NCBI GenBank assembly: GCA_002345675.1
Contig: DDWL01000014.1
Location: 1-63,609, forward strand
Direction: 5' to 3'
DNA length: 63,609 nt
DNA from: Bacteroidales bacterium UBA2287
Lineage (GTDB): Bacteria; Bacteroidota; Bacteroidia; Bacteroidales; Tenuifilaceae
This document shows positions 32,962 to 41,275 of the stretch, one piece after another. The notes beneath the pieces were generated by a model. The model worked only from the letters and a program-made list of their open reading frames with translations, was not told the DNA's origin and made no database searches. The position numbers and the translations under genes are program-made. The stretch's first letter is position 1; the number at the start of each line of letters is the position of its first letter.

Positions 32962-33906
32962 ATGAAAAACCAAATTTCGCGAAGAGATTTCATTAGGAAG
33001 TCGGGCATGATTGGTACCCTTGCCATGGTTCCAATGTCGTTTTGGACAGGTTCACTATTTGGTAACACAGATAATGAAGTGTTCGAACTGGCCGAAATAA
33101 CTGGAAGCGATATTTACCAAAACACGCTAAAAGCCATAAATGCCCTTGGGGGCATTAAACGGTTTGTAAAGCAAGGTCAAAGAGTAGGGATTTTGGTTAA
33201 CTCCGATTTTGATGAAAAAGGAGCCTATGTGAATCCCGATATTGCATTGGCGGTAATAAAAGCATGCTCCGACCAAGGTGCTGGGGAGATAATTTGTATT
33301 CAGCATATTTACGAAAAGTACTGGCAACGAAGTGTAAATTTCGAAAGCCACAAATCGATTATTGAAAAATTGAACAATAGCACAGCAACCATATTTCCTG
33401 CAAAATTCGACGAACAGTACTTTACTATAAAGCAGGTAAATGGAGTAGGTTTAAAGGAAGCCGAAATTGTTAAAACCTTTTTCGACTGCGAAGTACTTAT
33501 AAACGTTTCGATTGCGAAACACCACGCAACAACTATTTATACTGGCGCACTTAAGAATTCAATGGGGGTTTGCACCCGAGAAACAAATGTTACTTTTCAC
33601 CTAAATGGCCCAACTCGAAACAATCCCGAGTATCTGGCGCAGTGTATTGTCGATCTTAATGCGCTTCGAAAACCCGATTTGTGCATTGTCGATGCTACCG
33701 AAGTTATAGTTACCAACGGGCCCAGTGGCCCTGGTGAAATTTTAACCCCTGGTAAAATTGTTGCAGGAACCGATATTGTTGCAACCGATTCGCTTGCATC
33801 AACTCTAATTGGTCACGAAATGGGTGATATTATTACAATTCAAAAGGCTGCAGAATTGGGATTAGGCGAGATTGATTTCAATAAAATCAAGATTTATCGA
33901 GAGTAA
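32962..33906 (+). CDS. Tat-exported DUF362 domain protein
   Basis: A 314-residue protein with a twin-arginine signal (SRRDFIRKSG, residues 6-15) and a DUF362 domain covering most of the rest (GILVNSDFDEKGAYVNPDIA, NVSIAKHHATTIYTGALKNSMG, TDSLASTLIG). Unlike many DUF362 proteins it has no C-terminal ferredoxin domain. Function of the family is not settled; a metal-centre or cofactor-binding role is likely because Tat export is used for folded, cofactor-loaded proteins. It is 8 bp from the DUF6599 gene, so they form a pair. Confidence 0.82.
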   Translation: MKNQISRRDFIRKSGMIGTLAMVPMSFWTGSLFGNTDNEVFELAEITGSDIYQNTLKAINALGGIKRFVKQGQRVGILVNSDFDEKGAYVNPDIALAVIKACSDQGAGEIICIQHIYEKYWQRSVNFESHKSIIEKLNNSTATIFPAKFDEQYFTIKQVNGVGLKEAEIVKTFFDCEVLINVSIAKHHATTIYTGALKNSMGVCTRETNVTFHLNGPTRNNPEYLAQCIVDLNALRKPDLCIVDATEVIVTNGPSGPGEILTPGKIVAGTDIVATDSLASTLIGHEMGDIITIQKAAELGLGEIDFNKIKIYRE

Positions 33907-33920
33907 TTATATACTTGAAT

Positions 33921-34811
33921 ATGAGGTTTATTAATATTGTTTTTGCAATTGCACTAGTCGCAAATATTTCATTTGCACAACAAAATGAACTACTGAAGTA
34001 TTTACCTACTGAGACTGTAAATGGCTTTAACCCCGAAGCAGAGTTTTCGAGCTATAATGGCGACGACCTTTTTTACCTTATAAATGGGGGAGCCGATGTA
34101 TATTTAGAGTACGGTTTTAAAAGCGTTATTTCGCGGTACTACTCAAATAGCGCAGGCAATAGAATTAAAGCTGAAATATACGAAATGACCGATTCCGAGG
34201 CTGCATATGGAATTTTCTCGCTATTCGATACTAATAACCCTTCATTAAAAATTGGCGATGCTTCGTCGGCAAATAACACATATATAAGGTTTTACAACAG
34301 TAAATTCTTAGTTTTAGTCTCTTCTGAAATTGACAATAATGAACACCAGCAAGGCACCGTTTCGATTGCTCGCTTTATTGAAAGCAAATTGCCCAGCGAT
34401 GGTAAAAAGCCCGAATTGCTTTCGATGCTTTCATTGGTAAATTCGGAATTTAGTTACCCAAAGTTTTTTAGAGGAAGTTTAGGGTTTTCGAACGTGTACA
34501 ATTTTGGTTCTCAAATTGTAAGCGATTTTTCCGAAGGTGTATATATGACCTATGGTTGCTATTCCGTAACAGTTTTAGCATACAAAAACGAGGTTGAACT
34601 GCAAAGTGCATTTGAGTCGGCATTCAAAAAAATTTCGACAAGTAAAAAGGTTTCCGAAGTGGTAAAGAACGAAAAGTCAATATCATTCACCGACGGCAAG
34701 GGAGAATACGTTGAAATTGAATGCCATAGGCATTATATTATAATTTACAAAGGCACAAAAACCTGTAAACCATCGAATGTTTTTAAGGATATAAAAAGCA
34801 AATTAGGTTGA
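33921..34811 (+). CDS. exported DUF6599 family protein
   Basis: A 296-residue protein with a signal peptide ending NISFAQQ. Conserved-looking blocks are YLINGGADVYLEYGF, EIYEMTDSEAAYGIFSLF and YNSKFLVLVSS, the DUF6599 pattern. Function unknown. The ATG at 33921 is preferred over an upstream TTG at 33915. It follows the DUF362 gene by 14 nt, suggesting a joint periplasmic role. Confidence 0.75.
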   Translation: MRFINIVFAIALVANISFAQQNELLKYLPTETVNGFNPEAEFSSYNGDDLFYLINGGADVYLEYGFKSVISRYYSNSAGNRIKAEIYEMTDSEAAYGIFSLFDTNNPSLKIGDASSANNTYIRFYNSKFLVLVSSEIDNNEHQQGTVSIARFIESKLPSDGKKPELLSMLSLVNSEFSYPKFFRGSLGFSNVYNFGSQIVSDFSEGVYMTYGCYSVTVLAYKNEVELQSAFESAFKKISTSKKVSEVVKNEKSISFTDGKGEYVEIECHRHYIIIYKGTKTCKPSNVFKDIKSKLG

Positions 34812-35073
34812 AATAGTAAACGATAAATATGGGTTTTTTATTATTTTTGCTATGCTTGTGTAGTTTTATTGTTGATATGAGTTTTTACCGACCTACAAAA
34901 ATTTGAGATTCTCAGGCACATTAATTTTAAAAAGTTTCGAAAAGTAGCCAGAAAAGTTATATATTTAGTATTTAAATTGTCTTGTTATTTTTTGCTTTTT
35001 ATTTGATCACGGAACAAAAAGATACTATAAATGTTACTGTTTTTAAATTGACAACCCTAAAAATTAAGTCCTT

Positions 35074-36117
35074 ATGAAAACGCCCATACGAAAACTTCTT
35101 CTAACCTCTTTTTTAATGCTTCTGATTGGCGCAAGCAATTCTTTTGCCCAAAAAAATGTAGCCGAGTTCCTTCAGGGAAACGTGGCCGATGCCAAAACGT
35201 TGAGTACAGCATACATGGAGCCTTTTGGCAAAATGTTTGGTAACTCGCTAAATGGTGGCTGGTACCAAGCAGCACGCCCACACAAAAAATTTGGTTTTAA
35301 TGTTTCTTTTGTTGTAACAGTGGCAACCGTACCTTCCGATGCCAAATCGTTTGATGTTTCGAAATTGAAATTAACTAACCTTGAGTTAGTTAACCCAACC
35401 AACAACATCTCTCAAACAGTTTCAGGAGCAACATCAATTGGCCCTTGGGTAAACTTTAAGGACGATCCATCAAATAATCCTGCATTTCAACTACCAAAGG
35501 GAGCTGGATTGCCATTTACACCAATGCCTATAATTCAGGCAGGAATTGGCTTGCCATTCCATACCGAAATAACTGGTCGTTTTTTACCCTCACTAGATGT
35601 TCCAAAAGTTGGCAAGGTAAGCTTATGGGGTATTGGCGCTAAAAACGAGTTTAAGGAGTTTATACCTGGACTTAAAATGGTTCCCATCGATCTCTCCATT
35701 TTTGTTGGCTACACTCAGTTTAAAAGCGAATTTGAAATTGACTATAAGCCAACACAAGCAAATACTCCAACTGGTTATAATACATCAGATTTTGATGACC
35801 AAAAATTGGCTCTAAATGCAAATGGCTATACTGTTCGTTTGCTTGTTGGCAAAACCATTCCTTTCCTTTCGGTTTACGTTGGTTTAGGCTACAACCATGC
35901 AGTTACCGATTTTGGCTTACAGGGTAACTATGCCATTGGAGTTGCACCAAATTACTCCAAAGTTGAAAAGGATCCATTTGTATTGAATTACACTCACTCC
36001 ACTTTTGCTGGCAACGCAGGTTTACGGGTTCGCTTAGGGGTAATTTCAATTAATTTCGACTATACTCTTGGCAAGTATCCACTTTACTCAGGTGGGTTAG
36101 GTATTAGCTTTAGGTAA
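35074..36117 (+). CDS. DUF6588 family outer-membrane protein
   Basis: A 347-residue protein with a signal peptide ending NSFAQK and a C-terminal beta-barrel character (alternating strands ending in GLGISFR, terminal aromatic-type position). It matches DUF6588 of Bacteroidota: FLQGNVADAKTLSTAYMEPFGKMFG near the start and DYTLGKYPLYSGGLG at the end. No enzymatic motif. It is monocistronic, with 262 bp of upstream sequence that holds a weak TATTTTTG (34843-34850), and a terminator after it. Confidence 0.8.
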   Translation: MKTPIRKLLLTSFLMLLIGASNSFAQKNVAEFLQGNVADAKTLSTAYMEPFGKMFGNSLNGGWYQAARPHKKFGFNVSFVVTVATVPSDAKSFDVSKLKLTNLELVNPTNNISQTVSGATSIGPWVNFKDDPSNNPAFQLPKGAGLPFTPMPIIQAGIGLPFHTEITGRFLPSLDVPKVGKVSLWGIGAKNEFKEFIPGLKMVPIDLSIFVGYTQFKSEFEIDYKPTQANTPTGYNTSDFDDQKLALNANGYTVRLLVGKTIPFLSVYVGLGYNHAVTDFGLQGNYAIGVAPNYSKVEKDPFVLNYTHSTFAGNAGLRVRLGVISINFDYTLGKYPLYSGGLGISFR

Positions 36118-36139
36118 ACAGTAAATATTGTAATTCAAG

Positions 36140-36174
36140 GGGGTTGTCTTTTATAATATGGCAGCCCCTTTTTT
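36140..36174 (+). terminator. terminator of the DUF6588 gene
   Basis: Nine-pair stem GGGGTTGTC/GGCAGCCCC (two wobble pairs) with an 11-nt loop and six T residues, 22 nt after the stop. Confidence 0.85.
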
Positions 36175-36245
36175 CTATTACAACCAAGTTATACTCTCAG
36201 TAATTCACTAATTTCAGGTTACAGTACAAATTTTTGGTATAAATG

Positions 36246-36278
36246 AAAAAAGCACTTACAAACAGTAAGTGCTTTTTT
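36246..36278. terminator. bidirectional terminator after tRNA-Lys
   Basis: Perfect 9-bp stem AGCACTTAC/GTAAGTGCT flanked by A5 and T5 tracts, 6 nt from the tRNA 3' end. It would end the minus-strand tRNA transcript. Confidence 0.85.
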
Positions 36279-36284
36279 CAATTG

Positions 36285-36357
36285 TCGGCTCGGAGAGGAT
36301 CGAACTCTCGACCCCATGATTAAGAGTCACGTGCTCTACCAGCTGAGCTACGAACCG
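36285..36357 (-). tRNA. tRNA-Lys (anticodon CTT)
   Basis: A 73-nt cloverleaf on the minus strand. The acceptor stem pairs CGGTTCG with CGAGCCG plus discriminator A, the D-arm reads AGCTCAGCTGGTAGAGC, the anticodon stem-loop CGTGA-CTCTTAA-TCATG carries anticodon CTT, and the T-arm has GTTCGATCC. CCA is not encoded. Confidence 0.95.
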
Positions 36358-36371
36358 ATTATTTCGGGTTG

Positions 36372-36379
36372 CAAAAATA
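36372..36379 (-). promoter_or_regulatory. -7 promoter element for tRNA-Lys
   Basis: TATTTTTG on the minus strand fits TAnnTTTG and lies 14 nt upstream of the mature tRNA 5' end. Confidence 0.5.
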
Positions 36380-36497
36380 ATAGAATTTTCAAAAAAAAGA
36401 CCTTTTAATTAAAAAATTTATGGCAATTATGTTAGCCATTTGAACTTTAAACATGCACTATTCGCACTATTCGCATGTATTTAATGAGGAATTGTAA

Positions 36498-37238
36498 CTA
36501 CAACGTACTTTTAACACCTTGGCTCCTAACAAATTCACTGGCTCGGTCGAGGTTTTTGGGTTTACCTACGTCAATTACAAAGTTACTGCTAGTGTCGAAT
36601 CCTTTTAGCAAGCTATTGCTGCAAAGGCTCAGGTATGCATCAACAATGGAGAATGGGCCGTGTGCATGAATTAACCTGAAAAAATCGGGACTTATTACAT
36701 GGATGCCTGCAAAGGCAAAGGGTTGAAGAGCTCCACGCTCCTTTGCGGGAATAATTTCCTTTTGAGTCAAATTATTTCGCCATCCCGAAAGCCGCATCGA
36801 TTCGTCGAAAAGGAAATGCCTCGACGAATCTCTTTTGCCTACGGCAAGTGTTGCCAGTGCCGAATGCTCGTTATGGTACTTAACAAGGTTGCCCAAATCA
36901 ATATTGGAAAGTATATCGACATTGTGCACTAAGAATGGTTCCTCGCCATCGAGAAATGGCATTGCCTTCAAAAGGCCTCCACCAGTATCGAGTAATCGAC
37001 TACGCTCGTCGGAAATATGAATTTTTACTCCAAAATCGTTTTTCGAAAGGTACTCTTCAATCATTTCGGCAAAGTGGTGAACATTAATTACCACCTCATC
37101 AAATCCCGATGCAGCTAGTTTTTCGAGAATGAAAGCAAGCAGTGGTTTCCCTTCAACAGTAACTAAAGCCTTTGGCCTATCGATTGTGTAAGGTTGAAGT
37201 CGCGTGCCTAAACCGGCAGCCAGTACCATTGCTTTCAT
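36498..37238 (-). CDS. sugar-phosphate nucleotidyltransferase, MurU-like
   Basis: A 246-residue nucleotidyltransferase. The N-terminal signature AMVLAAGLGTRLQPYT with RPKALV binds the nucleoside triphosphate, and VHNVDIL holds the metal-binding Asp. Length and motifs match MurU, which forms UDP-MurNAc from MurNAc-1-phosphate in the cell-wall recycling bypass, or related NDP-sugar synthases. The upstream AmgK-like kinase in the same operon supports MurU. Last gene of a four-gene minus-strand run. Confidence 0.82.
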   Translation of the reverse strand: MKAMVLAAGLGTRLQPYTIDRPKALVTVEGKPLLAFILEKLAASGFDEVVINVHHFAEMIEEYLSKNDFGVKIHISDERSRLLDTGGGLLKAMPFLDGEEPFLVHNVDILSNIDLGNLVKYHNEHSALATLAVGKRDSSRHFLFDESMRLSGWRNNLTQKEIIPAKERGALQPFAFAGIHVISPDFFRLIHAHGPFSIVDAYLSLCSNSLLKGFDTSSNFVIDVGKPKNLDRASEFVRSQGVKSTL

Positions 37239-37250
37239 AGTTTCAGTGTC

Positions 37251-37382
37251 TTACTTATTCTTTTCGGGCTTACAAAGATGCTTTTCTTTGTCGGAAGTAG
37301 CCCCGCATTTCTTACAAACGTAACTGTTTTTTTGCGAATCCTTTTTCTTTTTCTCGTCTCTCTCACAAAGTTTTTTCGACAT
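37251..37382 (-). CDS. small zinc-ribbon-like protein (43 residues)
   Basis: A short ORF fitting exactly between two operon genes: its ATG lies 5 nt after the stop of the kinase-RapZ gene, and its stop lies 12 nt before the nucleotidyltransferase start. The highly charged product begins MSKKLCERDEKKKK and has YVCKKCGATS followed by HLC, so C6, C23, C26 and C37 or H35 could bind one zinc ion. It has the coding style of a real gene (Lys/Glu-rich, no frame conflict), but expression and conservation are inferred from placement only. Confidence 0.6.
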   Translation of the reverse strand: MSKKLCERDEKKKKDSQKNSYVCKKCGATSDKEKHLCKPEKNK

Positions 37383-37387
37383 GGCTT

Positions 37388-38809
37388 CTACTTTAACTCC
37401 CTGTGGATAACATTTATTTTTACACCATCAATTTTATCGAGCAGCTCGGCCATTCGGCTAGCCATGTAAACCGACCGGTGCTGGCCGCCAGTGCAGCCAA
37501 ACGAAATGGAAAGATGGTGAAATTTTCGTGTTTTGTAAACCTCAACCGTTTCGCGAATTAGGCTAAGAGTTCCATCGAAAAACTTCTCAACTTCGCGGTG
37601 CTTGCCAAGGTAATTGGCAACAACTTTATCCATTCCTGTATTGGCTGAATACTCGGGATAGCGACCAGGATTTGGAAGTCCGCGGCAGTCGAACACAAAA
37701 CCGCCCCCATGCTCGGGATGCTCAACGGGGTAACCCTTTTTAAATGAAAAACTGGTTATTTGAATGGTTAAACCTTCAAACGAAGCTTCTTTTTGTGGTG
37801 TTTCGGTGTACATAGTAACAATGGATTTAAGAATTTCGGTTAAATAGGGCAATTTTAGTTTTATCCCTTCAAGTACTTCGGAAATATTTGCTACAGCTAA
37901 TGGTATGCTAACTAAAAAGTGATTTTTTCGCTCGAAAAATCCACGATAACCATAGGCTCCAAGTGTTTGTATAATTCGAAAGAGCACAAATGCAGGAAAC
38001 TGCTCGCGTAGCTGGATTGTGTTAACTTTTGCTTTTGCTGAAATGCAACTTAAATAGTTATCAAATAATGTGTTGCGAAGAATTTGTGGAAAGCCAGCAC
38101 GAGCTTGGTACAGGAACGAAGCAATGTCGTATAGGCAAGGGCCTTTGCGCCCACCTTGATAGTCGATGAAGAAAGGCGAATTATCGACAACCATTACATT
38201 TCGCGACTGAAAATCGCGATACATAAAGAAATCGGATGGGGCTGTTAAAAGGTAGTCGGCTAAAGCATTAAAGTCGTCCTCGAGTTTTACCTCGTGAAAA
38301 ACAACTCCCGAGGGTTTTAAAAAGCAGTACTTAAAGTAGTTTAAGTCCCACATAATGGTTTGCCTGTCGAACTCTTGCTGGGGGTAGCACATTTTATAGT
38401 CGAGCCCCTTAGTACCATCAACTTGAAAATCGACAAGCGAATTTATGGTTTTGTCGATAAGCAGTTTAACACTTTCAGTGTCTGTATTGCTCCAGTTGGT
38501 TTTTATAATTTCGTCGAATAAACTTTGGTTACCCAAATCGGAAACGAGGTAATAGTTTTCGCAGTTTGAAATTGCAAGTAACTCGGGAACGGGCAACTGT
38601 TTAGCTGTAAACAGTTGAGAAAGGTAAACGAAAGCCCTATTCTCGTCAATGTCGGGATTAAATGCACCAATAACGCTTTGTGTTGAATGGGTTAGCCTAA
38701 AATATTTGCGATTTGAGCCAGATTCGGCAATGGGAGTAACATTGCTTGAGAAATTCCCGAAACAAGCTTTATACAACTTCTTTAGTGCATCTATATGGTT
38801 AACATCCAT
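37388..38809 (-). CDS. AmgK-like sugar kinase fused to RapZ C-terminal domain
   Basis: A 473-residue two-domain protein. Residues about 20-320 form an aminoglycoside-phosphotransferase-like kinase (RDFQSRNVMV catalytic loop, FFIDYQGGRKGPCLYDIAS metal loop) as in AmgK, the anomeric MurNAc/GlcNAc kinase. Residues about 350-473 match the RapZ C-terminal domain: FVFDCRGLPNPGRY, TGMDK and the hallmark SFGCTGGQHRSVYMA. In enterobacteria that domain binds small RNA and senses glucosamine-6-phosphate. The RapZ N-terminal ATPase is absent, replaced by the kinase. Its stop is next to the small zinc-ribbon gene and its start next to the DUF554 stop. Confidence 0.88.
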   Translation of the reverse strand: MDVNHIDALKKLYKACFGNFSSNVTPIAESGSNRKYFRLTHSTQSVIGAFNPDIDENRAFVYLSQLFTAKQLPVPELLAISNCENYYLVSDLGNQSLFDEIIKTNWSNTDTESVKLLIDKTINSLVDFQVDGTKGLDYKMCYPQQEFDRQTIMWDLNYFKYCFLKPSGVVFHEVKLEDDFNALADYLLTAPSDFFMYRDFQSRNVMVVDNSPFFIDYQGGRKGPCLYDIASFLYQARAGFPQILRNTLFDNYLSCISAKAKVNTIQLREQFPAFVLFRIIQTLGAYGYRGFFERKNHFLVSIPLAVANISEVLEGIKLKLPYLTEILKSIVTMYTETPQKEASFEGLTIQITSFSFKKGYPVEHPEHGGGFVFDCRGLPNPGRYPEYSANTGMDKVVANYLGKHREVEKFFDGTLSLIRETVEVYKTRKFHHLSISFGCTGGQHRSVYMASRMAELLDKIDGVKINVIHRELK

Positions 38810-39490
38810 TTATCCAAAGAAATAAACTAATACAACAATAAACAGTAGCGATGGAACAAGGTTCATAACCTCAATTTTTTTTATACCTAAAATGGTAATT
38901 CCAAGTCCAATTAGAAGTACCCCACCTGTTGCCGAAATTTCGTTAATCATTGTTTGGCTGATCGATTCGCCAACGGCATAGCCCAAAAGGCTAATTCCTC
39001 CTTGGTACAAAAGCAACGGTATTGCCGAAAATATTACCCCAATTCCCAGCGAAGCGGCAAGAGCAATGGCCGAAAATCCATCCATTAAACTTTTAATTAG
39101 CAGTAATTTAGGTTCTCCACCCATTCCCTCTTCAATGGCTCCAAGAATTGTCATTGTTCCCATGCAAAACATAAGGAAAGCCGTTATAAACCCTTCGTTA
39201 AAGCTTCCGCTTTTAAGTTTCAACTTCTTTTGAATATAGCCTGCGCTCTGCTCAATTCGCTCGTGAAGGTTAAGCCACGTGCCTAAAAGTCCACCAAGTA
39301 TTAAGCTAAAAATAACAAGAAGAGGATTGGTGGTTTTAATTCCCATCGAAAACCCAAGTAGAAGTGTAAACAGACCAATTGCCTGAAAAAAAGTTACAGA
39401 ATAGCGATTAGGAATACGCGAACCAAGTAATAGTCCAACAACTCCGCCAGCAATAACTGCCCCTGCATTAACGAGGGTTCCAAAAATCAT
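38810..39490 (-). CDS. DUF554 family membrane protein
   Basis: A 226-residue polytopic membrane protein with about seven hydrophobic segments. GTLVNAGAVIAGGVVGLLLG at the N-terminus and FCMGTMTILGAIEEG in the middle are the DUF554 landmarks. Function unknown; a transporter or channel role has been assumed. The stop codon is immediately adjacent to the start of the downstream kinase-RapZ gene, so co-translation is likely. Confidence 0.85.
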   Translation of the reverse strand: MIFGTLVNAGAVIAGGVVGLLLGSRIPNRYSVTFFQAIGLFTLLLGFSMGIKTTNPLLVIFSLILGGLLGTWLNLHERIEQSAGYIQKKLKLKSGSFNEGFITAFLMFCMGTMTILGAIEEGMGGEPKLLLIKSLMDGFSAIALAASLGIGVIFSAIPLLLYQGGISLLGYAVGESISQTMINEISATGGVLLIGLGITILGIKKIEVMNLVPSLLFIVVLVYFFG

Positions 39491-39582
39491 AAATTATGTA
39501 ATTATAATGCGAACTTAACTAAATTATTTCTATCCGAAGGCAAATTGGTAGCACTTTTCACTAAGTTGGGAATGTAAACACC

Positions 39583-39615
39583 ACTAACGGGGTGACTTCG
39601 AGTCACCCCGTTAGT
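39583..39615. repeat. perfect 15-bp-arm hairpin
   Basis: ACTAACGGGGTGACT-TCG-AGTCACCCCGTTAG-T forms a perfect stem with a 3-nt loop in the 203-bp gap between divergent/tandem minus-strand genes. There is no T run, so it looks like a REP-type element rather than a terminator; the CTAACGG core recurs at 63553-63590. Confidence 0.75.
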
Positions 39616-39693
39616 ATTGTGAGGAATCTTTTGGACAAAAGGAATTGAGTTAACCTGTTCGAATTTTATAAAATCAGTAGTCCTCTGAAATAA

Positions 39694-41031
39694 TTAGTCT
39701 AGTATAATTTTAACGCTTGCAGTTAAAATGTTAGCCCTAAAGCTTGTATTTCGGTAGTAGTGAATGAATTTTATATCGAAACTCTTTAGACCAAATTTCC
39801 ATATTTTCGAACTTGAAAATATATCGGTATAGGTAAATCCTAAACTAAACTGATTTGCATAGTACCCTGATAAGTCATAATCCGAGGTGTAAAACTTATT
39901 GCTAATAAGGTGCTGGTTGTAGGGCGCAAAGTAGTAAGTTGCTGTTTGATTGTAATATCGATATGATGGGTAAATGGTATACTTATTCCAAAATTTTATT
40001 GGTATTTCAAGGCTTGCTGTGTGGGAGTTTATACCCCAATCGTCGGAGTAGTACCTATAAAAAGTTCTTAAAACAAGGTACTCGTTTATGTAATAATTAA
40101 TTCTTCCCCCTGTAGCAATTTTTAGTCTCGAATTGGGAAGCCTTTCAACATCATCGGCAAGGTGGAAGTTCTCAATAAACGAATCTGCCACATCGCTAAA
40201 ATATATGCGTTGAAATGGTGTTGAAAGCAAACCATTCTGTTTCACAAAATCCAAAACAACTGATCCTTGTAGTTTTTTCGATAGAATTTGAGAAAAAGCA
40301 AACCCAACTGAATAGGAGTTTCGGGCTTTACTACTAAATGGGGTAAAGGATGGGGTATAGTTTGGATTACCTGTAATAGTATAGCTGTTTATGTTAAAAG
40401 GGTGGTCGTCATCGTCATCGCCACCTGCACTTTCAGGCCCCCTTAACTCTACGGGGTAAAGTAGCTCCCAAGTATCGAAAAAAACATTGGCATTCAGGCT
40501 AAGTTCCGTATTCTTTTGGTTAAATAGTTTTGTAAAACTGCCACCAATTCCTAGCGAGTAATAGTCAAACTCAGCAGAAAAGGAAGTTTTTGCCGACCAT
40601 ATTTCATTCCTATCATTTGAACTATGGGTATACGTTACCATGTAACTCGACCAAACATCTTGCCTCGATGCTCCTGAACTGGCCACGTAAGGGTCGGCTA
40701 ACTTTTTACCATCGAATGGGTTAATATTACTTGACGAAGCAGATGTGTATGCCGAAACGGAGGCGTCAATAGCTAGCACGTCGTCACTATTTAATGGAAT
40801 TGAAATTGTAATTGCCCCTGCGCCATTTAAAAGATTTTCGGAACCAATACCTCCAGTTACTGCAGCATTATCGCCATCTTGAAGGTATGAACTCGATAAA
40901 AAATCAATTTCAACATTTTCGAGTACTCGTTTTTTATAAACCTGCATTGAGTCTTGCTCTTGACCTTGAGCGTAAAAAATAAATGCTAAACACAAAAAAC
41001 ATAACGAAATAAACTTTGCTAGACTTTTCAT
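39694..41031 (-). CDS. DUF3570 family outer-membrane protein
   Basis: A 445-residue exported protein with a signal peptide ending FIFYAQGQ and a long run of amphipathic strands typical of an outer-membrane barrel (NSYSVGFAFSQILSKKLQGSV, LRTFYRYYSDDWGINSHTASLE). It matches DUF3570. An acidic loop GGDDDDDHP near residue 205 could bind cations. In many Gram-negatives DUF3570 genes sit next to DUF4266, ApbE and thioredoxin genes, exactly as here, implying a shared redox or metal-related envelope function. Confidence 0.85.
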   Translation of the reverse strand: MKSLAKFISLCFLCLAFIFYAQGQEQDSMQVYKKRVLENVEIDFLSSSYLQDGDNAAVTGGIGSENLLNGAGAITISIPLNSDDVLAIDASVSAYTSASSSNINPFDGKKLADPYVASSGASRQDVWSSYMVTYTHSSNDRNEIWSAKTSFSAEFDYYSLGIGGSFTKLFNQKNTELSLNANVFFDTWELLYPVELRGPESAGGDDDDDHPFNINSYTITGNPNYTPSFTPFSSKARNSYSVGFAFSQILSKKLQGSVVLDFVKQNGLLSTPFQRIYFSDVADSFIENFHLADDVERLPNSRLKIATGGRINYYINEYLVLRTFYRYYSDDWGINSHTASLEIPIKFWNKYTIYPSYRYYNQTATYYFAPYNQHLISNKFYTSDYDLSGYYANQFSLGFTYTDIFSSSKIWKFGLKSFDIKFIHYYRNTSFRANILTASVKIILD

Positions 41032-41062
41032 TATTGAAGTTTAATAGATTAGGGCTTAAAAA

Positions 41063-41275
41063 TTAATTACAACCACATCCACCACCTGTTTTGCCTCCAT
41101 TGGCTCCTGCAGCTGCTTCGCGATACGATTGAAAAGTTGTAACATAGCGATCTGTTTTCTTGTCGGACAACGCCATGTCGGGGTCGTTAATGTTTACCTT
41201 TTCGTACTCTTTTACAGCAACACATGAACTAAGAATGCCTGATAAAACTATAACGAATAGAACTAACTTTTTCAT
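41063..41275 (-). CDS. DUF4266 small lipoprotein
   Basis: A 70-residue lipoprotein with lipobox ILSSC (Cys18) and the DUF4266 core MALSDKKTDRYVTTFQSYREAA. The C-terminus GGGCGCN has two closely spaced Cys, suggesting a metal or thiol site. It overlaps the ApbE stop by 4 bp (ATGA), so the genes are translationally coupled. Confidence 0.85.
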   Translation of the reverse strand: MKKLVLFVIVLSGILSSCVAVKEYEKVNINDPDMALSDKKTDRYVTTFQSYREAAAGANGGKTGGGCGCN

